From Alphaproteobacteria bacterium (GTDB taxonomy: Bacteria > Pseudomonadota > Alphaproteobacteria > Rhodobacterales > Rhodobacteraceae), in contig JAUIIJ010000013.1 of NCBI GenBank assembly GCA_030431825.1, forward strand, positions 33,878 through 97,877: a stretch of DNA of 64,000 nt, in the 5' to 3' direction. Shown one piece after another: positions 9,030 to 18,176 of the stretch (position 1 is the first letter of the stretch; every line of letters begins with the position of its first letter). A model generated the notes under the pieces. The model was not told the origin of the DNA. It was given only the letters and a program-made list of their open reading frames with translations, and did not search any database. Both the position numbers and the translations under genes were made by a program.

Positions 9030-10196
9030 TCAGTAGGATTTCGGCAGGCCAAGTACCTTCTCGGCGATGAAGCAAAGGGCGAGTTGTGGGGAAACCGGCG
9101 CGATCCGCGGGATCAGACTTTCACGCAGATATCTTTCGACATGATATTCCTTGGCATAGCCGAAACCGCCGTGGGTCATTACCGCCGTCTGGCATGCGTT
9201 GAAGCCTGCCTCGCCCGCAAGATATTTCGCGGTATTGGCAGAAGCACCGCACGGCAGCCCATTATCATATTGCCAGGCCGCCTTCATGATCATCAGCCAA
9301 GCCGCTTCCAGTTCGGCGTGACAGATTGCAAGGGGATGCTGAATCGACTGATTTTTGCCGATCGGACGATTGAAAACCACGCGTTCGCGGGCGTATTCGG
9401 TTGCGCGCTTCAGCGCCGCAAACCCAAGCCCCACCGCTTCTGCCGCGATCAGGATACGTTCCGGATTCAGTCCGTGCAGTATGTACTCAAAGCCGCGCCC
9501 TTCCTCACCGATCCGGTCGGTTTCTGGAATCTCGAAATCCTCGAAAAACAGCTCATTCGAGTCTACGGCCTTGCGACCCATCTTGTCGATTTCCGAAACC
9601 TTGATGCGGTCTCGGTCAAACGGCGTATAAAACAAGGACAGCCCGTGCGTCGGCGATCTCACCTCCTCCAGCGGTGTCGTGCGCGCCAGGACCAACAGGT
9701 TGTCGGCTTCCTGCGCGGTGGAGATCCAGACCTTCTGGCCATTCACCACGTATTTGTCGCCTTGCTTCTCGGCCCGCAATTTCAATTGGGTCGTGTTCAG
9801 TCCGGTATTGGGTTCGGTAACAGCGAAACAGGCTTTCTCACGCCCCTCGACCATCGGGCGGATCATCCGCTCTTTCTGTTCTTCGGTTCCATACACGGCC
9901 ACCGGATTGAGACCGAAGATGTTGATATGTACGGCGGAAGCGCCAGACAGCCCGGCTCCGGACTCTGAAATGGTACGCATCATCAGGGCCGCTTCGGTAA
10001 TGCCCAGGCCCGCACCCCCCTGCGCCTCGTCGGAGCAAATTCCCAGCCATCCCTCGACGGCCAGCGCATCGTAGAAATCCAAGGGAAATCCGCCCTCCCG
10101 ATCGCGTTTCAACCAGTATTCGGCATCGAATCTTTCGCAGATCCGGCTCACTGCATCGCGGATCGCGCTTTGATCTTCGGTTAGGGAGAAATCCAT
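9030..10196 (-). CDS. Acyl-CoA dehydrogenase family protein
   Basis: 388 residues, full length. The N-terminal helical domain starts MDFSLTEDQSAIRDAV, flavin-binding segments are AVTEPNTGLNTTQLKLRAE and KVWISTAQEADNLLVLART, and the C-terminal domain has THGGFGYAKEYHVERYLRE followed by RIAPVSPQLALCFIAEKVLGLP. The C-terminus belongs to the subgroup that lacks the GTSEIQR tail. It lies 3 bases downstream of the CaiB-type CoA-transferase gene, so the two steps (CoA activation, then alpha-beta desaturation) are coupled in expression. Confidence 0.9.
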   Translation of the reverse strand: MDFSLTEDQSAIRDAVSRICERFDAEYWLKRDREGGFPLDFYDALAVEGWLGICSDEAQGGAGLGITEAALMMRTISESGAGLSGASAVHINIFGLNPVAVYGTEEQKERMIRPMVEGREKACFAVTEPNTGLNTTQLKLRAEKQGDKYVVNGQKVWISTAQEADNLLVLARTTPLEEVRSPTHGLSLFYTPFDRDRIKVSEIDKMGRKAVDSNELFFEDFEIPETDRIGEEGRGFEYILHGLNPERILIAAEAVGLGFAALKRATEYARERVVFNRPIGKNQSIQHPLAICHAELEAAWLMIMKAAWQYDNGLPCGASANTAKYLAGEAGFNACQTAVMTHGGFGYAKEYHVERYLRESLIPRIAPVSPQLALCFIAEKVLGLPKSY

Positions 10197-10199
10197 CTG

Positions 10200-11402
10200 T
10201 CAGTCCTCTATTGCCACATGCAATGCGCCATTGCCCTGCAACGCAGCGATTTCGCTGTCGGTAAACCCGGCCTCGGCCAATATTTCGGGACCGTGCTCGC
10301 CAAGGCGTGGTGCAAGGCGCTGCGGTTTGGCCGGGGTACGTGAAAAACTGGCCGGGATAGCCATCTGCCGAACTCTGCCTTCGGTGGGATGGTCCACGGT
10401 CTCGAAAAAACCGGTTGCCTTTAGATGCGGGTCCTCAAATACGGATTCATAGCTGTGCATCGGCATTGCCGGCACGTCTGCACGTTCAAAGATCTCCAGC
10501 CACTCAGCGGTCGTCTTTGTGCGAACGATCTGACCCAATGTCGCGTAAACGAAATCAATATTCGCCATGCGGTTCGCAAAACTGGCGAAACGCTCATCCG
10601 TCTCGGGAATATCCGTGCGCCCGATCGCCTCGAAGAAGCGACGCCAATGACCATCGGTGTAGATCAGAGCACAAACATAACCGTCCTGGGTCTGATAAGG
10701 ACGACGATCCGGAGACAGATGCCGGGCATAGCCGCCCTTGTCCAACGGAGGGTCGTAGGTCAGCCCGCCCATGTGATCGCCCATGATCATCGAGATCATG
10801 GTTTCAAACATCGGAATTTCGATCTTCTGCCCCTTGCCTGAGGTGGTCCTCTCAACCACCGCAGCCAGGATCGCGTTGACGCCGGCCATGCCGACGATAC
10901 GGTCCGCAATGGCTGCCGGCACATAGGCGGGTTTGCCTCCGGCTCGAACAAAGCCGTGTGAGATGCAGGAACCACCCTGGATCAGATCATCATAGGCCGG
11001 CCGGTTCGCATAAGGCCCTGACTGTCCATAACCCACAAGTGCGGCGTAGATCAGGCGCGGGTTCAGACCGACGAGGTCTTCATACGACAGACCCAGCCGG
11101 GCCATCGCACGAGGACGGATATTGGTAACCAGTACGTCAACCGTCTTTACCAGTTTGAGGATCGCGGCTCGGCCTTCGGGCTGCTTCAGGTTCAGAGCAA
11201 TGTCCCGTTTCGAGCGGTTCACGTTCAGGAACAAGGGTCCCATATCGGCATGTCTCGACGGGCCGATCTGGCGGACGACATCGCCCTCGGGAGACTCGAC
11301 CTTGATCACGTCTGCCCCGTAATCCCCCAGAATCTGAGAGGCGTAGGGACCCATCAACACCGTAGACAGGTCCAGAATGCGCAACCCCTTTAACAGGCTC
11401 AT
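10200..11402 (-). CDS. CaiB/BaiF family CoA-transferase
   Basis: 400 residues, the normal size for family III CoA-transferases. Starts MSLLKGLRILDLSTVLMGPYA and carries the conserved region GYGQSGPYANRPAYDDLIQG, whose Asp is the catalytic residue that forms the acyl-anhydride with CoA. Expected to activate the imported acid by moving CoA from another thioester. First gene of the minus-strand catabolic operon, directly facing the IclR gene across a palindromic operator, so the operon is probably substrate-induced. Confidence 0.92.
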   Translation of the reverse strand: MSLLKGLRILDLSTVLMGPYASQILGDYGADVIKVESPEGDVVRQIGPSRHADMGPLFLNVNRSKRDIALNLKQPEGRAAILKLVKTVDVLVTNIRPRAMARLGLSYEDLVGLNPRLIYAALVGYGQSGPYANRPAYDDLIQGGSCISHGFVRAGGKPAYVPAAIADRIVGMAGVNAILAAVVERTTSGKGQKIEIPMFETMISMIMGDHMGGLTYDPPLDKGGYARHLSPDRRPYQTQDGYVCALIYTDGHWRRFFEAIGRTDIPETDERFASFANRMANIDFVYATLGQIVRTKTTAEWLEIFERADVPAMPMHSYESVFEDPHLKATGFFETVDHPTEGRVRQMAIPASFSRTPAKPQRLAPRLGEHGPEILAEAGFTDSEIAALQGNGALHVAIED

Positions 11403-11414
11403 TGCTTTCCCTCC

Positions 11415-11440
11415 ATATTGTCCATATATGTGAACAATAT
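11415..11440. promoter_or_regulatory. Inverted repeat, probable IclR operator
   Basis: Half-sites ATATTGT (11415-11421) and ACAATAT (11434-11440) are exact inverted repeats separated by 12 bp. A wider repeat, TCCATA (11421-11426) and TATGGA (11449-11454), overlaps it. It begins 13 bp upstream of the CoA-transferase start and lies within the 179-bp gap to the divergent IclR gene, the expected place for a site controlling both. Confidence 0.55.
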
Positions 11441-11581
11441 ATTCATCATATGGATCATTAATCGAAACGCGATCCGCTTTGTCAATAGGATTCTGGACTC
11501 TGAAGATCGCCGGGGGCTGTTGCCGACAGGGCGCTAAAGAGAGAGACTGAGTAAAGTGAGATCACCAGCCGGAGCCGCTCG

Positions 11582-12355
11582 ATGGCAGTCAAGCAAGTCG
11601 AAAACCTATTGGGATTGCTGGAATTTTTCGCCGAACGCAAAAGTCCCGCCACATTGGCCGATGTCGTGGCGCATTTCGGCTGGGCGCGGTCCAGCGCCTT
11701 CAACATTCTGACGACGCTGGTGGAAAACGGATATCTCTACGAACCCAAGGCGCGCTCGGGTTTCTATCCGTCGCCCAGATGGCTGCAACTGGCTCAGTCA
11801 ATTGCTGAGGGTGAGCCAATCTCCGAAAAGCTTCGTCAGGTGATGACCGAATTGGCCAACGAGACCGGAGAAACAATCTGGATCTCCGCATCCAGTGGCC
11901 TGTTTGCCGTATTTATCGACATTGTCGAATCGATGGCCAATATTCGCTATACCGCCAAGGCGGGCAAACGGGTTCCCATCCATGCAACGGCCTCTGGACA
12001 AGCGCTGCTTTCGCAACTTCCAGAACAGGATCGCAGCGTGTTGCTGCGAAAAGTCAGCTTTGAGCGATATGGCGCCAATACCCCGATGAGCATCACCGAG
12101 GTTCTTGATCAAATCGAGGCCGGGCGACGGCGTGGATGGTTCGAGTCCGCCTCGAACTATTCACCCGACCTCGGTGGAGTCGCCGTGCCCTTGGTGGACG
12201 GCCATCGGACCTATAGCGTCACCGTCGCAGGGCCGTTATATCGCGTCCGCGACAAGGCAGTCGAACATGCGCGTTGTATCCATGAAACGATAAACCGAAT
12301 CTATGGCCGGGATCATAGCCGTACAACGCTCACAAACTTCGACATTCCGTTTTAA
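11582..12355 (+). CDS. IclR-family transcriptional regulator
   Basis: 257 residues. The N-terminal winged helix (residues about 5-65: VKQVENLLGLLEFFAERKSP, then ARSSAFNILTTLVENGYL) is followed by the IclR GAF-like effector domain (IRYTAKAGKRVPIHATASGQALL; GVAVPLVDG). A GGAG ribosome site lies just upstream. Divergent from the CoA-transferase operon and presumed to regulate it in response to the acid or its CoA ester. The effector is unknown. Confidence 0.9.
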   Translation: MAVKQVENLLGLLEFFAERKSPATLADVVAHFGWARSSAFNILTTLVENGYLYEPKARSGFYPSPRWLQLAQSIAEGEPISEKLRQVMTELANETGETIWISASSGLFAVFIDIVESMANIRYTAKAGKRVPIHATASGQALLSQLPEQDRSVLLRKVSFERYGANTPMSITEVLDQIEAGRRRGWFESASNYSPDLGGVAVPLVDGHRTYSVTVAGPLYRVRDKAVEHARCIHETINRIYGRDHSRTTLTNFDIPF

Positions 12356-12512
12356 ATTACGCCCACATTTGCGTGACCTGAGGCATCTGGGCGGGCGCGG
12401 CACGGCATCGGGCCAGCGGCCTGATCAGAATCCCGGCAGGCCGACCATGAGCCGCGCCGCATGGAGGTATGTGGGCTCTGCGACGCGAATGGTCTACGCG
12501 CCGGGTCTGATA

Positions 12513-13349
12513 TCAGTCCGCGACGACGGTCTGTCGCTGAACACCAAGGCCTTCGATCCCCAGTTCGACAATGTCGCCTTCTTTCAGATATTGCGGCGGT
12601 GTCTGCCCCATGCCCACGCCCGGCGGTGTTCCCGTCGAGATCACATCGCCTGGTTGCAGGGTCATGAACTGGCTGAGGTAGGACACGAGACAGGCAACGC
12701 CATATACCATCGTTCTGGTCGATCCATCCTGTTTGGTTTCGCCGTTCACCGCGAGCCACATATCAAGTTCCTGCGGGCTGGCAATCTCGTCCGGGGTCAC
12801 GAGCCAGGGTCCGATCTGGCCATAATTGTCGCAGGATTTGCCCTTGGTCCACTGCCCGGCGCGCTGCAACTGAAAATCGCGTTCCGATACATCGTTTGTC
12901 ACCGCATAGCCCGCCACGTGCTGCATGGCATCGGCTTCTGATACATATTTCGCGGGCTTGCCGATGATCACCGCCAGTTCGACCTCCCAGTCGGTCTTGG
13001 TTGATCCGCGCGGAATCACGATCGGATCGTTCGGCCCGCAAATGGCCGAACTTGCCTTCATGAAGATCACCGGTTCGGGTGGCACGTCCATACCGCTTTC
13101 GGCGGCATGGTCGGCATAGTTCAGACCGATGCAGATGAACTTTCCGGTGCCGGCGACCGGCGGCCCGAGGCGCGGCGCGCCGTCCACACGCGGCAGAGCC
13201 GAAACATCCATCCCGGTCAGCGCGCCGAGGTTTTCAAGCACCGCGCCGGACAGGTCCGGAATGAGGCCGGACAAATCCCGGATGTTGCCGTCAGCATCCA
13301 GGACACCCGGTTTTTCCGCGCCCTGGGCGCCAAATCGCACAAACTTCAT
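12513..13349 (-). CDS. Fumarylacetoacetate hydrolase family protein, likely 2,4-diketo-3-deoxy acid hydrolase
   Basis: 278 residues from the ATG at 13347-13349, preceded by AAGGAGAG. The FAH-family core is clear: FICIGLNYADHAAESGM, then TDWEVELAVIIGKPAKYV with metal-binding acidic residues, NDVSERDFQ, and GDVISTGTPPGVGMG. The closest recalled matches are 2,4-diketo-3-deoxy-L-fuconate hydrolases, often mis-annotated as ureidoglycolate lyase. These split the diketo acid into pyruvate and L-lactate. The SDR encoded 11 bases upstream is the expected preceding enzyme, which supports that role. Confidence 0.85.
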   Translation of the reverse strand: MKFVRFGAQGAEKPGVLDADGNIRDLSGLIPDLSGAVLENLGALTGMDVSALPRVDGAPRLGPPVAGTGKFICIGLNYADHAAESGMDVPPEPVIFMKASSAICGPNDPIVIPRGSTKTDWEVELAVIIGKPAKYVSEADAMQHVAGYAVTNDVSERDFQLQRAGQWTKGKSCDNYGQIGPWLVTPDEIASPQELDMWLAVNGETKQDGSTRTMVYGVACLVSYLSQFMTLQPGDVISTGTPPGVGMGQTPPQYLKEGDIVELGIEGLGVQRQTVVAD

Positions 13350-13360
13350 CTCACTCTCCT

Positions 13361-14089
13361 TCAGATAGCCCAGCCGCCATCCACGATGTGGCATTGGCCG
13401 GTCGTAAATGCACTCGCATCGCTGGCCAGGTACAGCGCAAGCGCAGCGATCTCCTGCGGCGTACCGATGCGCCCCATGGGTTGGCGGGCGATGAAATCGG
13501 CCATCGCCCTGTCATAGTTTCCGGTCGCTCGAAGACGGTCGTGCAGCGACGGGCTTTCGACTGTCCCGGGGCAGATCGCGTTGCAACGGATCCCGTCCGT
13601 GACGAAATCGGCGGCAACCGATTTCGTCAGCCCGATCACCGCCGCTTTCGACGCGCAATAGGCAAAGCGGTTCGGCACGCCTTTCACGCTGGACGCAACC
13701 GAAGCCATGTTGATGATCGAACCCGCCCCCTTTGCCAGCATGCCGGGCAGGTAGGCGCGGATCATCCGGTACTGGGCCTTGGCGTTCAGATCGAAGGCGA
13801 AGTCCCAATCGCTGTCAGCGCACTCCATCACCGTGCCCGCATGGACGACGCCCGCGCAATTGAACAAGACGTCGATCGGGCCGGTCTCTTCGGCGAGTGC
13901 TGCGATGGCGGCGGCATCGGTGACATCCAGACGCCGGGACGTCGTGCCATCGATCTGCGTGACCGCTTCGGCATTCAGGTCGGTGGCCCAGACCGTCGCC
14001 CCCGCCGCGACAAAGACTTCGGCTGTCGCGCGACCTATTCCCTGTCCGGCGGCTGTGATGAGACAGGTCTTGCCTGAAAGTGCTGTCAT
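13361..14089 (-). CDS. SDR-family dehydrogenase, likely 2-keto-3-deoxy-L-fuconate dehydrogenase type
   Basis: 242 residues from the ATG at 14087-14089 with CAGGAG upstream; an in-frame ATG at 14119 overlaps the DctM stop but has no better site. Classical SDR motifs: ITAAGQGIGRA (cofactor), NCAG, then Ser in INMASVASS and the YCASK catalytic Tyr/Lys, and NAICPGTVESPSL. An Asp follows the second strand (ATDLNAEA), indicating NAD preference. The sequence is of the DHRS6/2-keto-3-deoxy-L-fuconate dehydrogenase type. With the FAH hydrolase it would complete oxidation and cleavage of a 3-deoxy-2-keto sugar acid. Confidence 0.85.
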   Translation of the reverse strand: MTALSGKTCLITAAGQGIGRATAEVFVAAGATVWATDLNAEAVTQIDGTTSRRLDVTDAAAIAALAEETGPIDVLFNCAGVVHAGTVMECADSDWDFAFDLNAKAQYRMIRAYLPGMLAKGAGSIINMASVASSVKGVPNRFAYCASKAAVIGLTKSVAADFVTDGIRCNAICPGTVESPSLHDRLRATGNYDRAMADFIARQPMGRIGTPQEIAALALYLASDASAFTTGQCHIVDGGWAI

Positions 14090-14115
14090 ATCGGTCTCCT
14101 GAATTGAGAATGTGG

Positions 14116-15402
14116 TCATGCGCCGGCCTTTCCAAGCAACAGGTCCGGCAGGAACGTCACCAGCGCAGGGAAGAAGATCAGCAGCAACAACACCACGATC
14201 AGCGGGATGAGGAAGGGCAGGATTGCGCGGGTCAGCACGCTGAGGCTGATGCCCGACACGCCCGAGATCACGAAAAGCCCGATCCCCATGGGCGGCGTCA
14301 TCAGACCGATCATCAGGTTGAAGATGAAGACCACCCCGAAATGCACCGGATCTATGCCGACCGCCGCGACTGTCGGCGCCAGGGCCGGCACCGCCAGGAT
14401 CATGATCGCCAGACCCTCGACAAAGAAGCCGGCGATGAACAGGAACAGGTTGATGATGAGCAGCAGCAACAGCGGGTTTTCAGTCAGCGATGTCAACCAG
14501 ATCGACAGGTTCTTGGGCGCCTCATGCGCGGCCAGAACCCAGGCAAAGACGCTGGCCGTCGCCACGATGAAACAGACCATGGCCGTGGTGCGTATGGTGT
14601 CGAGGATCACGTCGTACAGTTCCCGGAAACCGATCTCGCGATAGACGAACATCGACAGCACGATGGCATAGGCCGATGCGCCGACAGCGGCCTCGGTCGG
14701 CGAGAACAGCCCGCCCACGATGCCCGCGATGATGATCGCCGGGGTGAGCAACGGCAGAACCGCACGCAGGAAGCTGCGGCAGACATGACCGAGGGTTGGC
14801 ACATCGTCGCGCGGGAAGTTGCGGCGACGCGCGACAATGCCAATCAGGATCATGAGCGCGACGGCGGTCAGCAGTCCGGGTACCACGCCGCCCAGGAACA
14901 GCCGCCCGATCGAGGCATCCGCCAGTACGCCATAGATCACCATGGGGATCGACGGCGGGATCAGCGGCCCGATCACCGAGGACGAGGCCGTGACGGCACC
15001 GGCAAACCCGTCGGTGTATCCGGCCTTTCGCATCGCCCGGATTTCCATGTTCCCGAGACCCCCGGCATCGGCCAGTGCCGACCCCGACATGCCCGAAAAG
15101 ATGATCGACGCGACCACGTTCACATGGGCCAGCCCGCCGCGGAAGTGACCGACGAGCGATCTGGCGAAAACAAAGACGCGCTCGGTAATGCCGCCCGCAT
15201 TCATCAGATTGCCCGCGAAGATGAAGAAAGGCACCGCCAGCAGAGGGAAGCTGTCCGATATGGATTTGGTCATGCGCTGCGCCATCACCGCCAGCGGCGT
15301 GCCATCGGACCAAAGCTGGATCATTGCCGAAATGCCAAGCGTAAAGGCCACACCCATTCCGAGAAGCAGAAGCGCCAGCCAAAGGAAAATCATTGCAAAC
15401 AT
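14116..15402 (-). CDS. TRAP transporter large permease (DctM family)
   Basis: 428 residues with about 12 hydrophobic segments and the signatures SGMSGSALADAGGLGNMEIRA and PPSIPMVIYG. Lies 13 bases downstream of the DctQ gene. With the binding protein at 15967 it forms the second TRAP importer of the window, presumably for a sugar acid handled by the surrounding dehydratases. The last codon overlaps a possible upstream start of the SDR gene. Confidence 0.92.
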   Translation of the reverse strand: MFAMIFLWLALLLLGMGVAFTLGISAMIQLWSDGTPLAVMAQRMTKSISDSFPLLAVPFFIFAGNLMNAGGITERVFVFARSLVGHFRGGLAHVNVVASIIFSGMSGSALADAGGLGNMEIRAMRKAGYTDGFAGAVTASSSVIGPLIPPSIPMVIYGVLADASIGRLFLGGVVPGLLTAVALMILIGIVARRRNFPRDDVPTLGHVCRSFLRAVLPLLTPAIIIAGIVGGLFSPTEAAVGASAYAIVLSMFVYREIGFRELYDVILDTIRTTAMVCFIVATASVFAWVLAAHEAPKNLSIWLTSLTENPLLLLLIINLFLFIAGFFVEGLAIMILAVPALAPTVAAVGIDPVHFGVVFIFNLMIGLMTPPMGIGLFVISGVSGISLSVLTRAILPFLIPLIVVLLLLIFFPALVTFLPDLLLGKAGA

Positions 15403-15415
15403 TGTGTCAGGGCCT

Positions 15416-15898
15416 TCAGATCAACGAGCCATCGGCATCTTTCGGGGCACCGTCCCGCGCCGCGCGCATGAGGTTCGCTGCGGTGCGCAGGGCGATAAGT
15501 GCGGCGGAAACGGGCACGGCGGCATATTCCCAGGACGAGCTGATACCCATCGCGATCGTGGGCAGCTTGCGGACCTTCCAGGCAACATCCGTGCCATGCC
15601 AGCACAGCGCCACGGCAAAGCCGAGGACAAGAAGCTGCATGGCCATGTAAACCGTGGTGCGCAGGCGGCGCGGGAACCGGTTCGTCAGCAGGGTGATCGA
15701 GATATGCCCGTTCAGCCGGACCAGATAGGCCGCCCCCAGAAACACGATCCACAGGAACAGGAAGCGCGCGGCCTCTTCCGACCAGGCCAGGGGATAGGGA
15801 AAGAAATGACGGCTGAGGATTTGCAGGACAAGCACCCCAAACGCCGTCAGAAACAGGACCACCAGAAGGATCTCTTCCAGTTTTTCGAACATGCGCAT
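15416..15898 (-). CDS. TRAP transporter small permease (DctQ family)
   Basis: 160 residues with four transmembrane segments and the DctQ signature SEEAARFLFLWIVFLGAAYLVRLNGHI. The start at 15898 has a second in-frame Met two codons later. Lies between the binding-protein gene (68 bases upstream) and the DctM gene, the usual order for this family. Confidence 0.9.
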   Translation of the reverse strand: MRMFEKLEEILLVVLFLTAFGVLVLQILSRHFFPYPLAWSEEAARFLFLWIVFLGAAYLVRLNGHISITLLTNRFPRRLRTTVYMAMQLLVLGFAVALCWHGTDVAWKVRKLPTIAMGISSSWEYAAVPVSAALIALRTAANLMRAARDGAPKDADGSLI

Positions 15899-15966
15899 GT
15901 CATGTATCCTCGATCGGCTGCAGAATTGTGCCGGGCCGGTTTGTGACGGCCCGACGCGGGGTCAGA

Positions 15967-16941
15967 TCACTCGACAGCGGCCATGGCATCAAAGACGCCA
16001 GCGCCCCAGACATCTTCGAATTCGGCATAGACCGGGGCCATTGCCGCAGCCATTTCGGCGCGGTCGGGTTCGGTCACTTTCATGCCCTTGTCCTTCAGCG
16101 TCGCAACCAGCTCTGCCTCGACCTCCACGATGCTCTGGTTATATGCGTCGCCGACCTCGCTGAAGGCTTCGACCAGGATGGCCTGATCTTCGCCGGACAA
16201 TGAGTTCCAGGCCATTTCAGACACGATGGGCGCCACGAACTGGACCAGATGGCCGGTCAGGGCCAGATGTTCCTGCACTTCGTAGAACTTGGCCGCATCG
16301 ATGGTGGGCAGCGGGTTTTCCTGGCCGTCGACAACGCCGGTTTGCAGGCCCAGGTACAATTCGGAGAAGGCCATCGGTGTCGGCGTAGCGCCAAGCGCCT
16401 TCATGAAGGACAGGCTCAGCGCCACTTCGGGAACGCGCACCTTCATGTCGGCCATATCCGCAACCGAATTGACCGGGCCGAGGTTGTTGGTCAGATGGCG
16501 CGTGCCGTAGTACCAGATATCCAGCATCCGAAAGTCGTGGTCGGCGCGCAGTTCCTCGGCGATCTTCTGGCCCTGCTCGCTTGCGAACATGCGCTCGACA
16601 TGGGCGAAGTCCTTGGCGAGGAACGGTGCCTCGAACACCCCCATGCTGGGGGTCCACTGGCTCAGGATGCCGGCACCGTCGAGGGCCATCTGATGCGTGC
16701 CAAGTGTCATGCCCGTCAGGACCTCTTTGGCGCCACCGATCTGTGCGGACGGGAACACCTTGATGTCAACGCGACCGTCCGTTTTTTCGAGAACCTGCGC
16801 AGCGGCCTTTTCCAGCGCCAGATTAGTCGGGTGCGACGGCGGCAAGACATGCCCCAGGCGCCATTCCTCCGCCTGGGCCTGCGACATCAGGGACAATGCG
16901 GCCGCGGTTGCCGCGGCGCTCAGCGTGGTCGAAAATCTCAT
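15967..16941 (-). CDS. TRAP transporter solute-binding protein (DctP family)
   Basis: 324 residues from the ATG at 16939-16941, with CAGGAGGAAAAG upstream. A Sec signal peptide ends near SQAQA, then the mature start EEWRLGHVLPPSHPTNLALEKAA is typical of DctP/SiaP-like proteins for sugar acids. The conserved Arg region is DMKVRVPEVALSLSFMKALGATPTPMAFSELY, and QENPLPTI is the family loop. It captures the substrate in the periplasm for DctQM encoded next. The neighbouring enzymes suggest an aldonate or deoxy-aldonate. Confidence 0.9.
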   Translation of the reverse strand: MRFSTTLSAAATAAALSLMSQAQAEEWRLGHVLPPSHPTNLALEKAAAQVLEKTDGRVDIKVFPSAQIGGAKEVLTGMTLGTHQMALDGAGILSQWTPSMGVFEAPFLAKDFAHVERMFASEQGQKIAEELRADHDFRMLDIWYYGTRHLTNNLGPVNSVADMADMKVRVPEVALSLSFMKALGATPTPMAFSELYLGLQTGVVDGQENPLPTIDAAKFYEVQEHLALTGHLVQFVAPIVSEMAWNSLSGEDQAILVEAFSEVGDAYNQSIVEVEAELVATLKDKGMKVTEPDRAEMAAAMAPVYAEFEDVWGAGVFDAMAAVE

Positions 16942-16988
16942 CTTTTCCTCCTGTAAACCGAGATGTTGTTGTGCGGGTGACTGCAATG

Positions 16989-18176
16989 TCAGCCTGGAAG
17001 GCAGGCAGGCCCGATCGGGTCGAAACTCTTGTAGGTCAGAATGAACTCGGCATGGCCGAGCTCTTCGGATTTGGTCGGCGTCCCGGCCGCCACGTCGATC
17101 ACCAGGTCGTGGATTTCGTCGGCCACCGCATCAAGCCCGTCCCCCTGAAGGATACGCCCGGCGTTGACGTCCATATCATCGGCGAGGCGTGCGTAGGTGT
17201 CCGGGTTGGCACAGACCTTGATGACCGGCGAAATCGCCGAACCCACAACCGAGCCGCGCCCTGTCACGAACAGTATAACATGCGCACCGCAGGCGATAAG
17301 CTCGGCGATCTCGGCATTGTCGTTGATGTTGGGAAAGCCGAACCGCACCTCGCCGTCCGGGACCACGTCCAGCAGATACAGGCCCCCGGTTGGCGGAATG
17401 TCACCCGGCTTGATCAGACCGACAATCGGCGCGGCGCCGGATTTGGCATAGGCGCCCATCGATTTTTCCTCGATGGTCGACAGCCCGCCTTCGGCATTGC
17501 CCGCAGCAAAGCTGCCATAACCCAGCGTGGCATAGTATTCGGCGGCCTTGTTCACCGATTGCACAAGCGCGCGCGCCAGCTCCGGGGTGGCGGCTCGGGC
17601 GGCCATGATCTGCTCGCATCCGATAAGCTCGCCGGTTTCCTCGAAGATGCAGGCGGCACCGGCGGCACCCATCCGGTCAAAGGCCCGACCGACCGCCGGA
17701 TTGCCGGTGATCCCGCTGGTGGCATCCGATCCACCGCAGATCGTACCGACCACCAGATCCGACATGTCCATGGGAACGCGGGGCGTGGCGCGCAGCGCCT
17801 TTATCTGCTCGGCAACCCAGGAGCGGCCCTGATCGACCGAAGACCGGGTCCCCCCTGCACGCTGGATCACGATGGAGGTGACCGGGCGGCCACTCTCGGC
17901 AACGGCCTTTTCCAGACGGAAGCGATTGAAGCTTTCGCACCCCAGCGACACCAGAAGCACCGCGCCCACGTTGGGATGCGTACACAGCCGCTCCATCATG
18001 GTCTGGGCGTAGTCGTTCGGATAGCACCCCGGAAAGCCGATCACCTGTGCGCCCTGATCGCGATAGGGCATCACGATTTCGGTGGCGACATGGCGCGCGC
18101 ATTCCACGAGATAGACCACGGCGGTCACATTGCGGATGCCCTTGCGGCCGTCGCGGCGCAGATAGCCTTCAAGCAT
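16989..18176 (-). CDS. UxaA-family hydrolase, C-terminal (catalytic) subunit
   Basis: 395 residues matching the large domain of altronate/galactarate dehydratases: the characteristic GTICGGSDATSGITGNPAVGRAFD and conserved Cys residues (GFPGCYPNDYAQTMMERL, LVSLGCES) that bind iron in this family. It is encoded separately from the SAF domain, whose gene (18169-18486) overlaps it by 8 bases. The expected reaction is removal of water, or in SuyB of sulfite, from an alpha-hydroxy acid. The sugar-acid context favours a dehydratase. A (2R)-sulfolactate sulfo-lyase SuyB role is an alternative because sulfonate genes lie 6 kb away. Confidence 0.82.
   Translation of the reverse strand: MLEGYLRRDGRKGIRNVTAVVYLVECARHVATEIVMPYRDQGAQVIGFPGCYPNDYAQTMMERLCTHPNVGAVLLVSLGCESFNRFRLEKAVAESGRPVTSIVIQRAGGTRSSVDQGRSWVAEQIKALRATPRVPMDMSDLVVGTICGGSDATSGITGNPAVGRAFDRMGAAGAACIFEETGELIGCEQIMAARAATPELARALVQSVNKAAEYYATLGYGSFAAGNAEGGLSTIEEKSMGAYAKSGAAPIVGLIKPGDIPPTGGLYLLDVVPDGEVRFGFPNINDNAEIAELIACGAHVILFVTGRGSVVGSAISPVIKVCANPDTYARLADDMDVNAGRILQGDGLDAVADEIHDLVIDVAAGTPTKSEELGHAEFILTYKSFDPIGPACLPG

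Noticed and set aside
14080..15471. 463-codon plus-strand open frame
   Set aside because: Antisense to the DctM gene, very rich in Gln, Arg, Asp and His, typical of the reverse reading of a membrane protein gene.
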